From a virus, in IMG/VR virus record IMGVR_UViG_3300044846_002556, positions 1-54,165 of that record: 54,165 nt of DNA, one strand, 5' to 3'. The position numbers and the translations under genes are program-made. Every line of letters begins with the position of its first letter. The first letter of the stretch is position 1. Positions 13,844-21,336 of this stretch are shown one piece after another. The notes under the pieces are model-generated. The model was not told the origin of the DNA. It saw only the letters and a list, made by a program, of their open reading frames with translations, and did no database searches.

Positions 13844-14227
13844 TTACTTTTTGAGCGATTGATACGCCCGTTTGACACGAATACGATTGATGATGTTTGC
13901 GACGGAGCCGCGAAGGATGCCAAGACGATCTGCGACCTGTTGCTGCGTTGCACCGTCGTTGACCATTCGTTCTGCGATAAGTTCGATCTCCGTGATGGGA
14001 AGCGTTTTGATCGCGTTGCACCACGCAGTTGTGTAAGTGGGGTTCTCGATGTTCGGGTCGTCATCTGGACTTTTGAATTTGTCGTAATAGTCGTTGTCGC
14101 CTCCTTCGAGGAAGCGAACGCGAGGGATTGAAAGAAGCATTTGCCGCATGGTGCTTCCCGCTTGGACGCCCTGAGACTTGAGGCCCTGCACGATTGGCAC
14201 GTAGCGGCAGACTTTCTCGATCTTCAT
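13844..14227 (-). CDS. Putative HTH transcriptional regulator
   Basis: 127 residues. The C-terminal part (IELIAERMVNDG, then TQQQVADRLGILRGSVANII, then NRIRVKRAYQ) is a helix-turn-helix of the homeodomain-like type: helix 2 TQQQVADRLG, turn IL, helix 3 RGSVANIINRI. The N-terminal half has no domain that I recognise. It starts at ATG 14227 with GGAG nine bases away and overlaps the previous stop by ATGA. A regulator of leftward genes is plausible. Confidence 0.6.
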   Translation of the reverse strand: MKIEKVCRYVPIVQGLKSQGVQAGSTMRQMLLSIPRVRFLEGGDNDYYDKFKSPDDDPNIENPTYTTAWCNAIKTLPITEIELIAERMVNDGATQQQVADRLGILRGSVANIINRIRVKRAYQSLKK

Positions 14228-14430
14228 GTTTTTTGCTCCGAAAAGTATTTTGAAGCGTGGAGGACCGGCAGAGGTTCGACGGGAATAGACTTGAGTTGGA
14301 GTGGCATTTTATCACCAAACCAATTTGCGTTTAAGCGAGCAAAAGGTTTTAGGAGATTTTCAAGTTCCGCGATGCGGGCGTCAGCTTCGCGTAATTCTTT
14401 TTGCAGGGCTTTGATTAGGTCGTCAGTCAT
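14224..14430 (-). CDS. Short coiled-coil protein, paralogue of the 13276 gene
   Basis: 68 residues. MTDDLIKALQKELREADARIAELENLL is a coiled coil (in sense: MTDDLIKALQ, then ARIAELENLL) that resembles the start of the 128-residue protein at 13276-13662. The rest (PVEPLPVLHASKYFSEQ) is unlike it. The gene is linked by ATGA overlaps to both neighbours. Function unknown. Confidence 0.55.
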   Translation of the reverse strand: MTDDLIKALQKELREADARIAELENLLKPFARLNANWFGDKMPLQLKSIPVEPLPVLHASKYFSEQKT

Positions 14431-14678
14431 TCTTCTTCTCCGAAGCCGTTTGAGGAACCTGCGAAACCACCTTCGGAATTATAATAGGTGGTATAATTCC
14501 CGATGGTGTTGGCGCTCCCCGCGTATTGACCCGATGGGCCATAGAATTGTGAATAGCCTGCGATGGTGTTTGCGGAGCCTTCAAGTTGCCCTTGGGGGCC
14601 GTAGAAGGTGGTGTAGCCGTCACAGAGGCCGATGCAAACGGCCAAGGCCGTGAGGCTCGTGGTGTAAGTGTTAAGCAT
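14427..14678 (-). CDS. Tandem-repeat small protein (Tyr-Gly-rich)
   Basis: 83 residues from ATG 14678, with AGGAG seven bases upstream. After a hydrophobic start (MLNTYTTSLTALAVCIGLC) come three repeats of about 20 residues: GYTTFYGPQGQLEGSANTIA, GYSQFYGPSGQYAGSANTIG and NYTTYYNSEGGFAGSSNGFG. The repeats suggest a small beta-solenoid or adhesive fold; the start could be a signal or anchor. It overlaps the methyltransferase end by 8 bp. Unknown function. Confidence 0.6.
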   Translation of the reverse strand: MLNTYTTSLTALAVCIGLCDGYTTFYGPQGQLEGSANTIAGYSQFYGPSGQYAGSANTIGNYTTYYNSEGGFAGSSNGFGEEE

Positions 14679-15219
14679 CGTTCGCTCCTTTGAAAGCAAT
14701 GCGGGAAGGTTTGACGGCCCGCAGAATAAATTCAATCGTATGGGGGCTATAGGTGGCTCGGATCAAATCAAAGTCCGCCTTGTAAATATGCCGAAAGTCG
14801 CTCATCGCGGTCAAGCCAATTTCGGCTGTGTATTTAGGTTGGTTCAAAAACGAAAGTGTTTCGAGTTGGATGATGCGAGTGTGCGATGGGTCGCCCCACG
14901 CCCAGACGCTATCACGGCGCGGAACGCTCGCACACAAAAATCCACCCGGCTTGAGCACTCGCCAAAAGTCTGAAAACTGCGCGAAGAAAAATTTGTAATC
15001 GCCCTGAGCCCCCGTGTGTTCGAGCACTTCATACGCATGGATTTCATCAAACGTCTCGTCCCCAAACGGTAACGGCAAGTCGAGAAGATCGTGCACAACG
15101 TCTGGGTTGTGCGATGGGTTGATGTCGAGCGTGGTCACGTTTTGGAAGGAGGTTGTGTCGTCGGGGGAGACGGCTTTGAGCCGTCTCGATCCGCAGCCGA
15201 TTAAGAGTTCGCGGAACAT
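14671..15219 (-). CDS. Class I SAM-dependent methyltransferase
   Basis: 182 residues. Motif I LIGCGSRR, acidic LDINP, then DLPLPFGDETFDEIHAYEVLEH and FWRVLKPGGFLCASVP match the Methyltransf_11 fold. Substrate is unknown; no DNA-methylase NPPY-type motif is present, so a small molecule, protein or RNA target is more likely. ATG 15219 shares its first base with the stop of the preceding gene (TAATG), so this start is preferred over longer upstream frames. Confidence 0.7.
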   Translation of the reverse strand: MFRELLIGCGSRRLKAVSPDDTTSFQNVTTLDINPSHNPDVVHDLLDLPLPFGDETFDEIHAYEVLEHTGAQGDYKFFFAQFSDFWRVLKPGGFLCASVPRRDSVWAWGDPSHTRIIQLETLSFLNQPKYTAEIGLTAMSDFRHIYKADFDLIRATYSPHTIEFILRAVKPSRIAFKGANDA

Positions 15220-15572
15220 TAGAAGTCTCCTAATAGGTCGTCGAGGTCGAGCGTTGCAGCGGGCGCTTTGACGGGTTGTGCCGCGAGCGGCACCCAGCCA
15301 AATTCCTTTTCGGCCACGCCTTCTGGATTGGTGAGCCATCGTTGCCAAAAGTCTGCAAAGTCATCGGCGCGGAGGACAAGCACTTTGCGGGTCGAGCGGT
15401 TGGGGCCGGACGAAAAGAACCCGGAGACTTCGATCTCTGTGCCGTCGCCTATGGGGCTGCAATACAGGCCGGGGATGATCGAGAGTCCGCCGGGGTTGCT
15501 TTCCGGCGCGAACGCCGGAAGCCCTGATATGCGAGGACGAGATGGGTCGAGGAAATGCAGCGGTGCAGCCAT
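15219..15572 (-). CDS. Hypothetical protein ending LDLDDLLGDF
   Basis: 117 residues from ATG 15572, coupled to the helicase stop (TGATG) with AAAGGA nine bases upstream. It contains GLSIIPGLYCSPIGDGTEIEV and a strand-rich middle, then FADFWQRWL. After a Pro/Ala linker it ends TLDLDDLLGDF, the best match to the DDLLSDF tail of the gene at 22898. It sits directly after a UvrD-like helicase, so a role in DNA metabolism is possible. No domain recognised. Confidence 0.7.
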   Translation of the reverse strand: MAAPLHFLDPSRPRISGLPAFAPESNPGGLSIIPGLYCSPIGDGTEIEVSGFFSSGPNRSTRKVLVLRADDFADFWQRWLTNPEGVAEKEFGWVPLAAQPVKAPAATLDLDDLLGDF

Positions 15573-17065
15573 CACGAAAAATCCTTTAGGTTTGCCAGAA
15601 TGAGGGTGTGCTTTGTCCGGGTTTCCAGCACGTAGCGTAAGTTGTTTTCTTGTGTGATCTCGTCGTCTTTTTTGGCCCACTTGGATGGAATGCGCCACGG
15701 GTCGAGATGGAGAACGGTGTCCCATTCGAGGCCCTTTGCCTTGTGGCCTGTGGCGAGCGTCACAAGGCCGTTGTCACGGGCGAAAAGGTTGTCGAGTTCG
15801 CCTATCAGGTCGCGCACAGTTCGGGGTTTGCGGTTTTCCACGACCGCAAGAATGCACTCGTAGCGATCCGTTACGGAGTCGATCTTAGCTGCGTCCTCAT
15901 TCACTTCGGCCTTCGAGCGTTCTGTCTCAAACCAATTCGTGAGGACAAGCTGGAAGTCGGCACAAAGCACCGTTTGGTCAGGGGAAAGTTTCTTGCAGAG
16001 GCTTGATAACCCTTTGCCGATGTCCCGTCCGAGCATGTTCACGCCCACACCTTTACGCAGCAACTTGAAGGCCATGCTTAGAAGCGGCGCGTTGTTGCGG
16101 CAGAGGATGGCAAGTTCGGTTGTGGCGTAAGGCTTTAAGGTATCAACTGTCCAAGCGTTGCCCGTTAGATCGACGATCTCGCCCATGGGGTTGCTGGGCG
16201 CAGCACGGTATTGCGGGGCGTGAACGTGCTGACGATCAACCACCCGCTGCGGGCATCTGAAAGTTGTGTTGAGCGGGAGTTCGATCCATTCCTTTTTGAG
16301 CGCCTTGAGGTTGTTCATGCTGTTATGGTCCGCGCCACGGAAAGCGTAGATCGCCTGTCGCGGATCGCCCACGACTATGAGTTTCCCTGCGGCGACCTTA
16401 CGGAGCATTTCGTGATTAAGCGGTGACAAGTCTTGGGCTTCGTCAACCAGCACAACAGGAAATCTTGGGAACGCCCCAGAAAATACAACAGGGAGATAGA
16501 TTTGGTCGTCATAGGAGATACAGCCATTGAAACCTTCCTCGATGGACGCAATCAATATGCGCCTTGCTAATTTGCGCTCGTCAGGGCTCAAGCCTGAGTC
16601 AAGTTCGTAGTCGAGTTGCTCCCATGTGGCCGGGGTGTCAGGCAGAAGGCTGCGCGCATGTTGGAATTGTGACGGCACAAGGCCGCGCTGCATCGCCATC
16701 ACGACCATGGTTTTGATCGAGGCCCACTGGTTGCGGCTTTCAGGAAATGGCTGCAAGGCTGCGGTCGTCAGTCGTCCAAGTTTGTTCGCGTCGATCAGCA
16801 TTTTCTTCTTGTTGATTGTGAAAGACCATGCGCGATGCCCGAGGCCGTTCATGGTCATGACTGTGAAGTTCTTGGGGAAGCGTTTTTCGAGTTCTTCTTT
16901 GATTTTCTTGTTGAAAGCCAAGGCTAACGCAGGTTCGGGCGGGAGGGCCTTTGCCAGCATGGTGAGGGTTGTGGTTTTGCCAGTGCCTGCGAGGGCGTTG
17001 ACGATGAGGGACTGGGGCTGCGTTGCGGCCTCGATGATAGCGGACTGTTCCGGGGTGGGTGTCAC
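15572..17065 (-). CDS. UvrD/Rep-like SF1A DNA helicase
   Basis: 497 residues. Q-motif-like start (PTPEQSAIIEA), Walker A ALAGTGKTTT (24-33), motif Ia LALAFNKK, motif II VLVDEAQDLSP, motif III VGDPRQAIYAFRGADH, motif IV LNTTFRCP, motif V ATGHKAKGLEWDTVLHL and motif VI NNLRYVLETRT are all present. It is short for UvrD (about 720 residues), with reduced 1B/2B domains, as is usual for phage forms. The start is GTG 17065, with AAAGG upstream. Role: 3'-5' unwinding in replication or recombination, inferred. Confidence 0.9.
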   Translation of the reverse strand: MTPTPEQSAIIEAATQPQSLIVNALAGTGKTTTLTMLAKALPPEPALALAFNKKIKEELEKRFPKNFTVMTMNGLGHRAWSFTINKKKMLIDANKLGRLTTAALQPFPESRNQWASIKTMVVMAMQRGLVPSQFQHARSLLPDTPATWEQLDYELDSGLSPDERKLARRILIASIEEGFNGCISYDDQIYLPVVFSGAFPRFPVVLVDEAQDLSPLNHEMLRKVAAGKLIVVGDPRQAIYAFRGADHNSMNNLKALKKEWIELPLNTTFRCPQRVVDRQHVHAPQYRAAPSNPMGEIVDLTGNAWTVDTLKPYATTELAILCRNNAPLLSMAFKLLRKGVGVNMLGRDIGKGLSSLCKKLSPDQTVLCADFQLVLTNWFETERSKAEVNEDAAKIDSVTDRYECILAVVENRKPRTVRDLIGELDNLFARDNGLVTLATGHKAKGLEWDTVLHLDPWRIPSKWAKKDDEITQENNLRYVLETRTKHTLILANLKDFS

Positions 17066-17107
17066 GACACAAACCTTTCTGAGTTACTGCTGGGTGTTAG
17101 TTGGCCG

Positions 17108-17452
17108 TTAGGCCGTGCGAAAAACTGCGATGGCAAAAGCGCCTTTGTGAATGGCGGCGCGGGTGCTTACACGAAAGCCAGCTTTGTGCTTTTCACGAAA
17201 GCGCCTCGCGGCGTTGTGGATTTTAGTTTGCTCATTATTTCGCAAGTCTCGTAGGCATGGCACATAGAAAGCGTCTCCGATTTGCATTTGGGCGAAGGGA
17301 TAGCGAGAGAGCGGAGCGGGCTTTGCCCCGCGCACGATCTTGAAAGGCTGCACGTCAGATGTTGAAGGCGACAAGGGGCTTACCGGAGCCGTCGAAGGAA
17401 AGTTTTGCGGGGAAGCCTGTCCAGAGAAAACCTTCGCCGGAGACTGCGGCAT
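17108..17452 (-). CDS. Conserved-type phage protein (VRGAKP / YPFAQMQIGD type)
   Basis: 114 residues as drawn; the conserved portion starts near residue 37 (KIVRGAKPAPLSRYPF), followed by QMQIGDAFYVPC, NAARRFREKHKAGFRVSTR and a short end AIAVFRTA. This pattern is common in phages and plasmids; function is unknown. The ATG at 17452 has AAGGA ten bases upstream, but the gene then overlaps the HIRAN gene by 98 bp and the first 35 residues look unconserved, so a later GTG or TTG start is possible. Confidence 0.55.
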   Translation of the reverse strand: MPQSPAKVFSGQASPQNFPSTAPVSPLSPSTSDVQPFKIVRGAKPAPLSRYPFAQMQIGDAFYVPCLRDLRNNEQTKIHNAARRFREKHKAGFRVSTRAAIHKGAFAIAVFRTA

Positions 17453-17792
17453 CTTCGTTGTGTCCTTCTATTAGGTGGCCGATGTCAGATTGGTGTTTGG
17501 CTGCATGTTCTTTCGCCATGTAGCCGATGTGCCAGAAGCGCGTGGAGCAAAGGTCGTCGATGTCAGAACCCTGGCCCGGAAGGGTGTGGCGCAGTTCCTC
17601 CATCGCGTCGTCCGAAAGGTGCGAGGCGTCGAACCAGACGGCGACGGCGTTTGCATCGTATGGGTTGGAAGGTTCTGGCCGGAGTTCTAACGGGTAGTCG
17701 GAAGGAAGCGACTGCAAGATCGCTTTGGCCGGGGGCCGAAAGTGCATTCCGACAAGCGGGGCCGTCTGGCGTGTGAATGGATTAGAAATCAT
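17355..17792 (-). CDS. HIRAN-domain protein
   Basis: 145 residues. VGMHFRPPAKAILQSL, LELRPEPSNPYDANAVAVW and FWHIGYMAKEHAAKH follow the HIRAN pattern (G-x-x-F/Y-R, EPxNPYDxNAVxV, IGYxxxxxA). In eukaryotic HLTF this domain binds 3'-OH ends of single-stranded DNA. Stand-alone HIRAN proteins occur in phages and bacteria. It sits just upstream of the helicase in the leftward transcript, consistent with a DNA-end role. The C-terminal 25 residues are poorly conserved. Confidence 0.75.
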   Translation of the reverse strand: MISNPFTRQTAPLVGMHFRPPAKAILQSLPSDYPLELRPEPSNPYDANAVAVWFDASHLSDDAMEELRHTLPGQGSDIDDLCSTRFWHIGYMAKEHAAKHQSDIGHLIEGHNEDAAVSGEGFLWTGFPAKLSFDGSGKPLVAFNI

Positions 17793-17825
17793 GTTTGGAC
17801 TCCTATTGGGGCCTGTTGTGGCCTG

Positions 17826-18068
17826 TTAATGTGCGGTTGATTGATGTTCGTTGAGTTCCACGCCGTCGAGCGCGATTGAAAGCATGGCGTGTTGCTGTTC
17901 TGACGGCACGTTTGCTCCAGAGCAAATGCAGGTCGTCTCAGGGTCTGGTGTGGGAAATGCGATGATGCACATGAGCGGGAGGTCGGGGACGGCAGCTTTA
18001 AGCGCGGCCATCGCTGCGTCCATGACTTTTTTCATGTCAGCATCACGTTTGTTGGTGCGGTCAGTCAT
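17826..18068 (-). CDS. Hypothetical protein, 80 residues
   Basis: Begins MTDRTNKRDADMKKVMDAAM and contains PLMCIIAFPTPDPETTCICSGANV and EQQHAMLSIALDG. The CIIAF and CICSG pieces look like buried strands. It overlaps the next gene upstream by 8 bp. No domain recognised. Confidence 0.55.
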   Translation of the reverse strand: MTDRTNKRDADMKKVMDAAMAALKAAVPDLPLMCIIAFPTPDPETTCICSGANVPSEQQHAMLSIALDGVELNEHQSTAH

Positions 18069-18372
18069 GGTGTTCCTTTGCGTATTGTTGGGCAGCGTCG
18101 AAACCTTTAGTCATCATTTCAAATTCCTTCTGCATAGTTTCGCCCCAGATGGCATAGAGGCGCTGCGGGGAGATTTCTGGGCCGTGTTTGATGCGGGCCG
18201 CGCAGTAAAGCATGAGGAACGAGGCGTTCATGCTCGCAGATGCTGCAAGGGCTAGAAAGTCGCTCGTGTTGTCGAACGTATCGCAGATGCGGTTGATCGA
18301 CTCGATGGCGCGGTCGTATGCGAGACGCTGCACGTCATGTTTGATGTGCTTTGGGATTTTACTCTCGGCCAT
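18061..18372 (-). CDS. Hypothetical helical protein, 103 residues
   Basis: Begins MAESKIPKHIKHDVQRLAYD and contains LALAASASMNASFLMLYCAARI, a long, mostly apolar helix without clear membrane character. It overlaps both neighbours by a few bases, typical of this operon. Function unknown. Confidence 0.55.
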   Translation of the reverse strand: MAESKIPKHIKHDVQRLAYDRAIESINRICDTFDNTSDFLALAASASMNASFLMLYCAARIKHGPEISPQRLYAIWGETMQKEFEMMTKGFDAAQQYAKEHHD

Positions 18373-18592
18373 TGCGGCAATCCTGAATTAGTGTTTCCAG
18401 ATAGTCGATGATCTCGTCCACTTCGAGCGGGGTGAATGGGATCGGGACGCCGCGAGTGTGGAGGTTAAGTTGGCGTGTCCAGTGCGCGATTAGACGGCGG
18501 AGAAAATCCTCGCGGTCGGAAAGGCTCGCGAGAGCGGGGCGAGCGCACATGGCGCTCACCTTTTGTTGGTAGTTGCAGACGCGGGATGGCAT
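18359..18592 (-). CDS. Hypothetical protein, 77 residues
   Basis: ATG 18592 shares its first base with the previous stop (TAATG). It contains SLSDREDFLRRLIAHWTRQL and PFTPLEVDEIIDYLETLIQD; helical. No domain recognised. A longer frame to 18691 exists but would overlap the upstream gene by 100 bp. Confidence 0.55.
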   Translation of the reverse strand: MPSRVCNYQQKVSAMCARPALASLSDREDFLRRLIAHWTRQLNLHTRGVPIPFTPLEVDEIIDYLETLIQDCRNGRE

Positions 18593-18867
18593 TAGGACAC
18601 ATGCTCGGGGGCGGAAAGGAGTGGGAGATTGAGGGCCTTGATGATGTCGGGGGAGGCAGTCATGGTTTCGAGTTTGGCAAACGCCTTGCAAATCGCCTCA
18701 TCTCCGTTCGCAGCGGTTGCGCGAAGTTTGAGTTCAGTCCCTTCATTGTTCATAGTGATCGTGCAGCCCCAGCGTTCATCTTCGTCACGCCATGATGCTA
18801 CATCGCGGAAAAGGCCGACCTCAGCGTTGAGGATGTTGAGCTTTGAAAAGATTTGGGAAAGTGTCAT
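18592..18867 (-). CDS. Hypothetical protein, 91 residues
   Basis: Begins MTLSQIFSKLNILNAEVGLF and contains DERWGCTITMNNEGTELKL (strand-rich) and ATAANGDEAICKAFAKLETM, a layout close to small phage proteins with a beta sheet and one helix. GGAG lies upstream. Function unknown. Confidence 0.6.
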   Translation of the reverse strand: MTLSQIFSKLNILNAEVGLFRDVASWRDEDERWGCTITMNNEGTELKLRATAANGDEAICKAFAKLETMTASPDIIKALNLPLLSAPEHVS

Positions 18868-18914
18868 GTTAGGCTCCTGTTATAGTGAGTAGAGGGTGGG
18901 TTTAACCGGCAGTG

Positions 18915-19289
18915 TTAGAAGTCAAAGTTGGGGTCGTCAAAGAGGGCAGCTAACTCATTCATTTGCTCCTTGGGTGGCTTGGCCGCGAAGCGCTCCTTGT
19001 CAGCGCGTTCTTTGGCGCGGGACAGCTTGTCCGCTGCGTTCGGAGCGGATTTGTTCCAAGAGTCCACGACAAACTGGATCGGCATGGACGGGCCTGCTAT
19101 GCGGTGCGGGGCGGTTGCCCCGGCCATCTCGCGCTCCCGGAGAACGCGCATCAGCGCTGCCATGCCGCCTGGTGTGGCGGGGAAGGAAAGCTCCTGCGTG
19201 TAGCCCTTGGTGGCGCGGAGCTGGAGGTAGATGAAATCGCCTTCTGAGTAGATGGCGGTGGCAGCGTGGTAAGGGGCAGTGCGGGACAT
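18915..19289 (-). CDS. Hypothetical protein ending ALFDDPNFDF
   Basis: 124 residues from ATG 19289. The N-terminal half is strand-rich (AIYSEGDFIYLQLRATKGY, QELSFPATPGGMAALMRVLR), followed by IQFVVDSWNK and a basic helical stretch (AKERADKERFAAKPPKEQ). The end (LAALFDDPNFDF) is one of the acidic Phe-terminated tails. Upstream (19320-19400) lies a promoter-like region with a GGGTCTAA element. Function unknown. Confidence 0.65.
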   Translation of the reverse strand: MSRTAPYHAATAIYSEGDFIYLQLRATKGYTQELSFPATPGGMAALMRVLREREMAGATAPHRIAGPSMPIQFVVDSWNKSAPNAADKLSRAKERADKERFAAKPPKEQMNELAALFDDPNFDF

Positions 19290-19344
19290 AGCAGACTGGC
19301 TCCGGGTAGTGGGGTGGGACAAAAACGGGACAAGTTCACATATC

Positions 19345-19387
19345 ATAGTCGCACAAGTAGGGACAAAATGCAAGGGGTCTAACCTTG
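19345..19387 (-). promoter_or_regulatory. Candidate leftward promoter with GGGTCTAA element
   Basis: The plus strand has GGGGTCTAACCTT at 19374-19386. On the minus strand, TTGCAT overlaps it and TATGAT follows after about 20 bases, a weak -35/-10 pair with a long spacer. The GGGTCTAA(C/G) element recurs in other intergenic gaps at 23.3, 24.2, 24.36 and 25.25 kb. Support comes mainly from this repetition. Confidence 0.35.
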
Positions 19388-19443
19388 CAAAATGCCTGTC
19401 TGGGGATTTTGTGAAGGGAACAGAGCCGCAGGCGCACAGGCGC

Positions 19444-19626
19444 TTAGTGGTCGTATAGGATGGCCGAGAGAAGCCCATGGGGGCAAATCGCCCTTCGTGT
19501 TCGGTCATCCCAGACCACACAATACGAAAAGATCAGGGAGCCGTAGATCAGGCTATAGGCCACAAGTGAAAAGAAGAGCCACGAGGCGATGCCGCAGAGC
19601 ATGACCAGTATGAAAGCCACGAGCAT
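19444..19626 (-). CDS. Small membrane protein, 60 residues
   Basis: ATG 19626 with AAGGA about nine bases upstream. Residues 1-37 (MLVAFILVMLCGIASWLFF, SLVAYSLIYGSLIFSYCVVW) give two close membrane segments; the C-terminus is polar with a Cys. It is next to a region rich in promoter-like sequence. Function unknown. Confidence 0.55.
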   Translation of the reverse strand: MLVAFILVMLCGIASWLFFSLVAYSLIYGSLIFSYCVVWDDRTRRAICPHGLLSAILYDH

Positions 19627-19627
19627 G

Positions 19628-19831
19628 TCAATAATCCTTTTCCTCAAGGGGGCGGAGATGGAGTTCAACAAGGCCATCTGAAAGGCAGATGATCTGCGCC
19701 CAGAAGTTTTTGGGTTTGTGGGCGCGGATTATTTCGAAAGCCTCGTCGCAGGTTTTGCATTTGAAGATTAGCGTCTGGCGCTTGGTGTCATCGGTCACGG
19801 TAGTAGTCCTCGTCTGGATAAGTGTCCTCAT
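19628..19831 (-). CDS. Small protein with CKTC motif, 67 residues
   Basis: Starts MRTLIQTRTTTVTDDTKRQT and contains LIFKCKTCDEAFEIIRAHK, a single CxxC pair of the kind seen in small zinc ribbons, but no second pair. It overlaps the upstream gene by 44 bp in another frame, so the exact start is less certain. Function unknown. Confidence 0.5.
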   Translation of the reverse strand: MRTLIQTRTTTVTDDTKRQTLIFKCKTCDEAFEIIRAHKPKNFWAQIICLSDGLVELHLRPLEEKDY

Positions 19832-20111
19832 CTTCGCCCCACTCCCCGATGTAATCAAGGATTGCGTCGTCAACTGCGCGATGGGTTGCGAGGAGTTCGA
19901 GCAGCGCGCCAGTCGCCTTAAAGAGCGGGGCGTCCGGTTTGTCGGGGTCGTCGAGTTTGAGGTGGATCGAGTTAACTTCCCACTCCGGGTCGTCCCCCTC
20001 GTAGCAATTCTCCGGCGGGCCGTAAAGCTGCGGCTTGGTGCCGGGATGGGTGAGCGTCCAGTCGATGTCGAGGATGAAGTCGTGGCCCATGAAATAGATG
20101 CCGGTCTGCAT
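19788..20111 (-). CDS. Hypothetical acidic protein, 107 residues
   Basis: Begins MQTGIYFMGHDFILDIDWTL and contains PENCYEGDDPEWEVNSIHLKL, a strand-rich pattern found in small phage proteins whose start reads as a beta sheet. The end is very acidic (GEWGEDEDTYPDEDYYRDR in sense, shortened here). Function unknown. Confidence 0.55.
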   Translation of the reverse strand: MQTGIYFMGHDFILDIDWTLTHPGTKPQLYGPPENCYEGDDPEWEVNSIHLKLDDPDKPDAPLFKATGALLELLATHRAVDDAILDYIGEWGEDEDTYPDEDYYRDR

Positions 20112-20143
20112 GATTTTGCTCCGTGATATGAAAGGTGTGGGGA

Positions 20144-20362
20144 TTAGCGAAAGAGGATGCCTGCCGGAAAGTCCTCGTCGATTTTAAGATCGGGGCGGGA
20201 GACTCCCGCTTTATTCAAAGCATCTCGCAGTTCCTCGAAAAATTTGCGAGGAGGTGCACCTTTGTCTCCTCCGATGAGCGCACAAACGAAGCGGAGATAT
20301 TCGGCTTCTGTCTGTGTGAGGGTAAGAGTGTGAATGGTTTCTGTTTTGGAGGTGAGTTGCAT
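20144..20362 (-). CDS. Hypothetical protein, 72 residues
   Basis: Begins MQLTSKTETIHTLTLTQTEA, followed by EYLRFVCALIGGDKGAPPRK and FFEELRDALNKAGV. The start has TLTLTQTEAEYL, typical of small phage proteins with one strand and helices. No domain recognised. Confidence 0.55.
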   Translation of the reverse strand: MQLTSKTETIHTLTLTQTEAEYLRFVCALIGGDKGAPPRKFFEELRDALNKAGVSRPDLKIDEDFPAGILFR

Positions 20363-20411
20363 GTTAAGACTCCGTGTTGAAGGTTAGAACCGCAGGTGCC
20401 TGGGTCGCCTG

Positions 20412-20828
20412 TTAGGGTTGGGGCCAGACGTAGGGCAGGTCGGGGCCTTCGACCCAGTGGAATTGCTTGTAATGTTCGGGCTCCTTGCGGAGAAGGTTGG
20501 AGCGGTGAGAGGCGTGAAATTCCGCGTTGCCGAGCCATGCGGGTTTGGAGGTGAGAAGTTCGCTGGTTGAAAACGCCGCAATCTTTTCTGCGCATGTGTC
20601 GTTAAACCCGCGTCGTTTCCACTCCTCGCAAATGGCAAGGCCGTAGATGCAAAGGAGCGGGGCGTGGCCGCGCCACATTTTGACGGCGGGGTGATTGGCC
20701 CACCCATAATTCGGGACAGTCAAAGCCTTCAAGATTTGTAAGGTTTCAACTCTTTGTTTTCCTAAACGCCTATTGTCTAAACAACGGGCGCTCATAGGGA
20801 AATCTGCGTAAGGTAAGAAAGTCTGAAT
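20412..20828 (-). CDS. Pyrimidine-dimer glycosylase-like protein (ATT start proposed)
   Basis: With the proposed start the product has 138 residues. SARCLDNRRLGKQRVETLQI, NYGWANHPAVKMWRGHAPLL and CEEWKRRGF match the MSMEG_6728/Pyr_excise family related to T4 endonuclease V. Members normally begin QTFLPY, and that sequence is encoded here just upstream of the first ATG (20795), preceded by ATT at 20828-20826 rather than ATG. AGGAGG is five to six bases before the ATT. Starting at the internal ATG would delete the conserved N-terminus that carries the catalytic amino group in endonuclease V. Role: UV damage repair, inferred. Confidence 0.7.
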   Translation of the reverse strand: MQTFLPYADFPMSARCLDNRRLGKQRVETLQILKALTVPNYGWANHPAVKMWRGHAPLLCIYGLAICEEWKRRGFNDTCAEKIAAFSTSELLTSKPAWLGNAEFHASHRSNLLRKEPEHYKQFHWVEGPDLPYVWPQP

Positions 20829-20840
20829 GGCAGCCTCCTG

Positions 20841-21335
20841 TTAGGTTCGAGCAAATTCGCCAAAGTAATCTTCCGCAGCTTTTGCATAAGCAGCAGCAGC
20901 TTCTTTGGCAGTGTTGTATCGTCCAAGGTTTTTGGTTTTCCCTTGGCGGCGAATATATGCAACAAATTTCATACGAGCTTTGTCAAAGCAAACTCCTTTA
21001 ATTTTGGACTCGCTGTTATTGGCAGCAATTCGGTTGCCTTGGTTTTGAGAAAGTGTAGCCTCGCGGAGGTTGGAGATTGCGTTGTTGGTTATATTTCGGT
21101 CGATGTGGTCGATGACTCCGACAGGCCATTGGCGGTTCATGTAAAACCAAGCGAGTCTTGCGACTCTATATTCGTTTCCAGAAATTGCGATGCGGAGATA
21201 ACCGTTTTTATCCGGGCGACCTGCAGGTGTTCCGGCACAAGCATTTCTGCCTCGGTTCACTCGCCAAGTGAAAATGCCGGTGAGCGGACTGTAGTGGAGC
21301 ATATTTTGCAGCTCTTCGTGGGTTAAGCGGGCCAT
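20841..21335 (-). CDS. HNH-AP2 homing-type endonuclease
   Basis: 164 residues. LHYSPLTGIFTWRV and RVARLAWFYM are typical of this family, IDHIDRN (D76, H77) and NNAISNLREAT complete the HNH site, and residues 108-155 (GVCFDKARMKFVAYIRRQG, LGRYNTAKEAAAAYAKAA) form an AP2 DNA-binding domain. It sits 12 bp upstream of the ATT-start glycosylase gene. Mobile free-standing endonuclease, inferred. Confidence 0.9.
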   Translation of the reverse strand: MARLTHEELQNMLHYSPLTGIFTWRVNRGRNACAGTPAGRPDKNGYLRIAISGNEYRVARLAWFYMNRQWPVGVIDHIDRNITNNAISNLREATLSQNQGNRIAANNSESKIKGVCFDKARMKFVAYIRRQGKTKNLGRYNTAKEAAAAYAKAAEDYFGEFART

Positions 21336-21336
21336 G

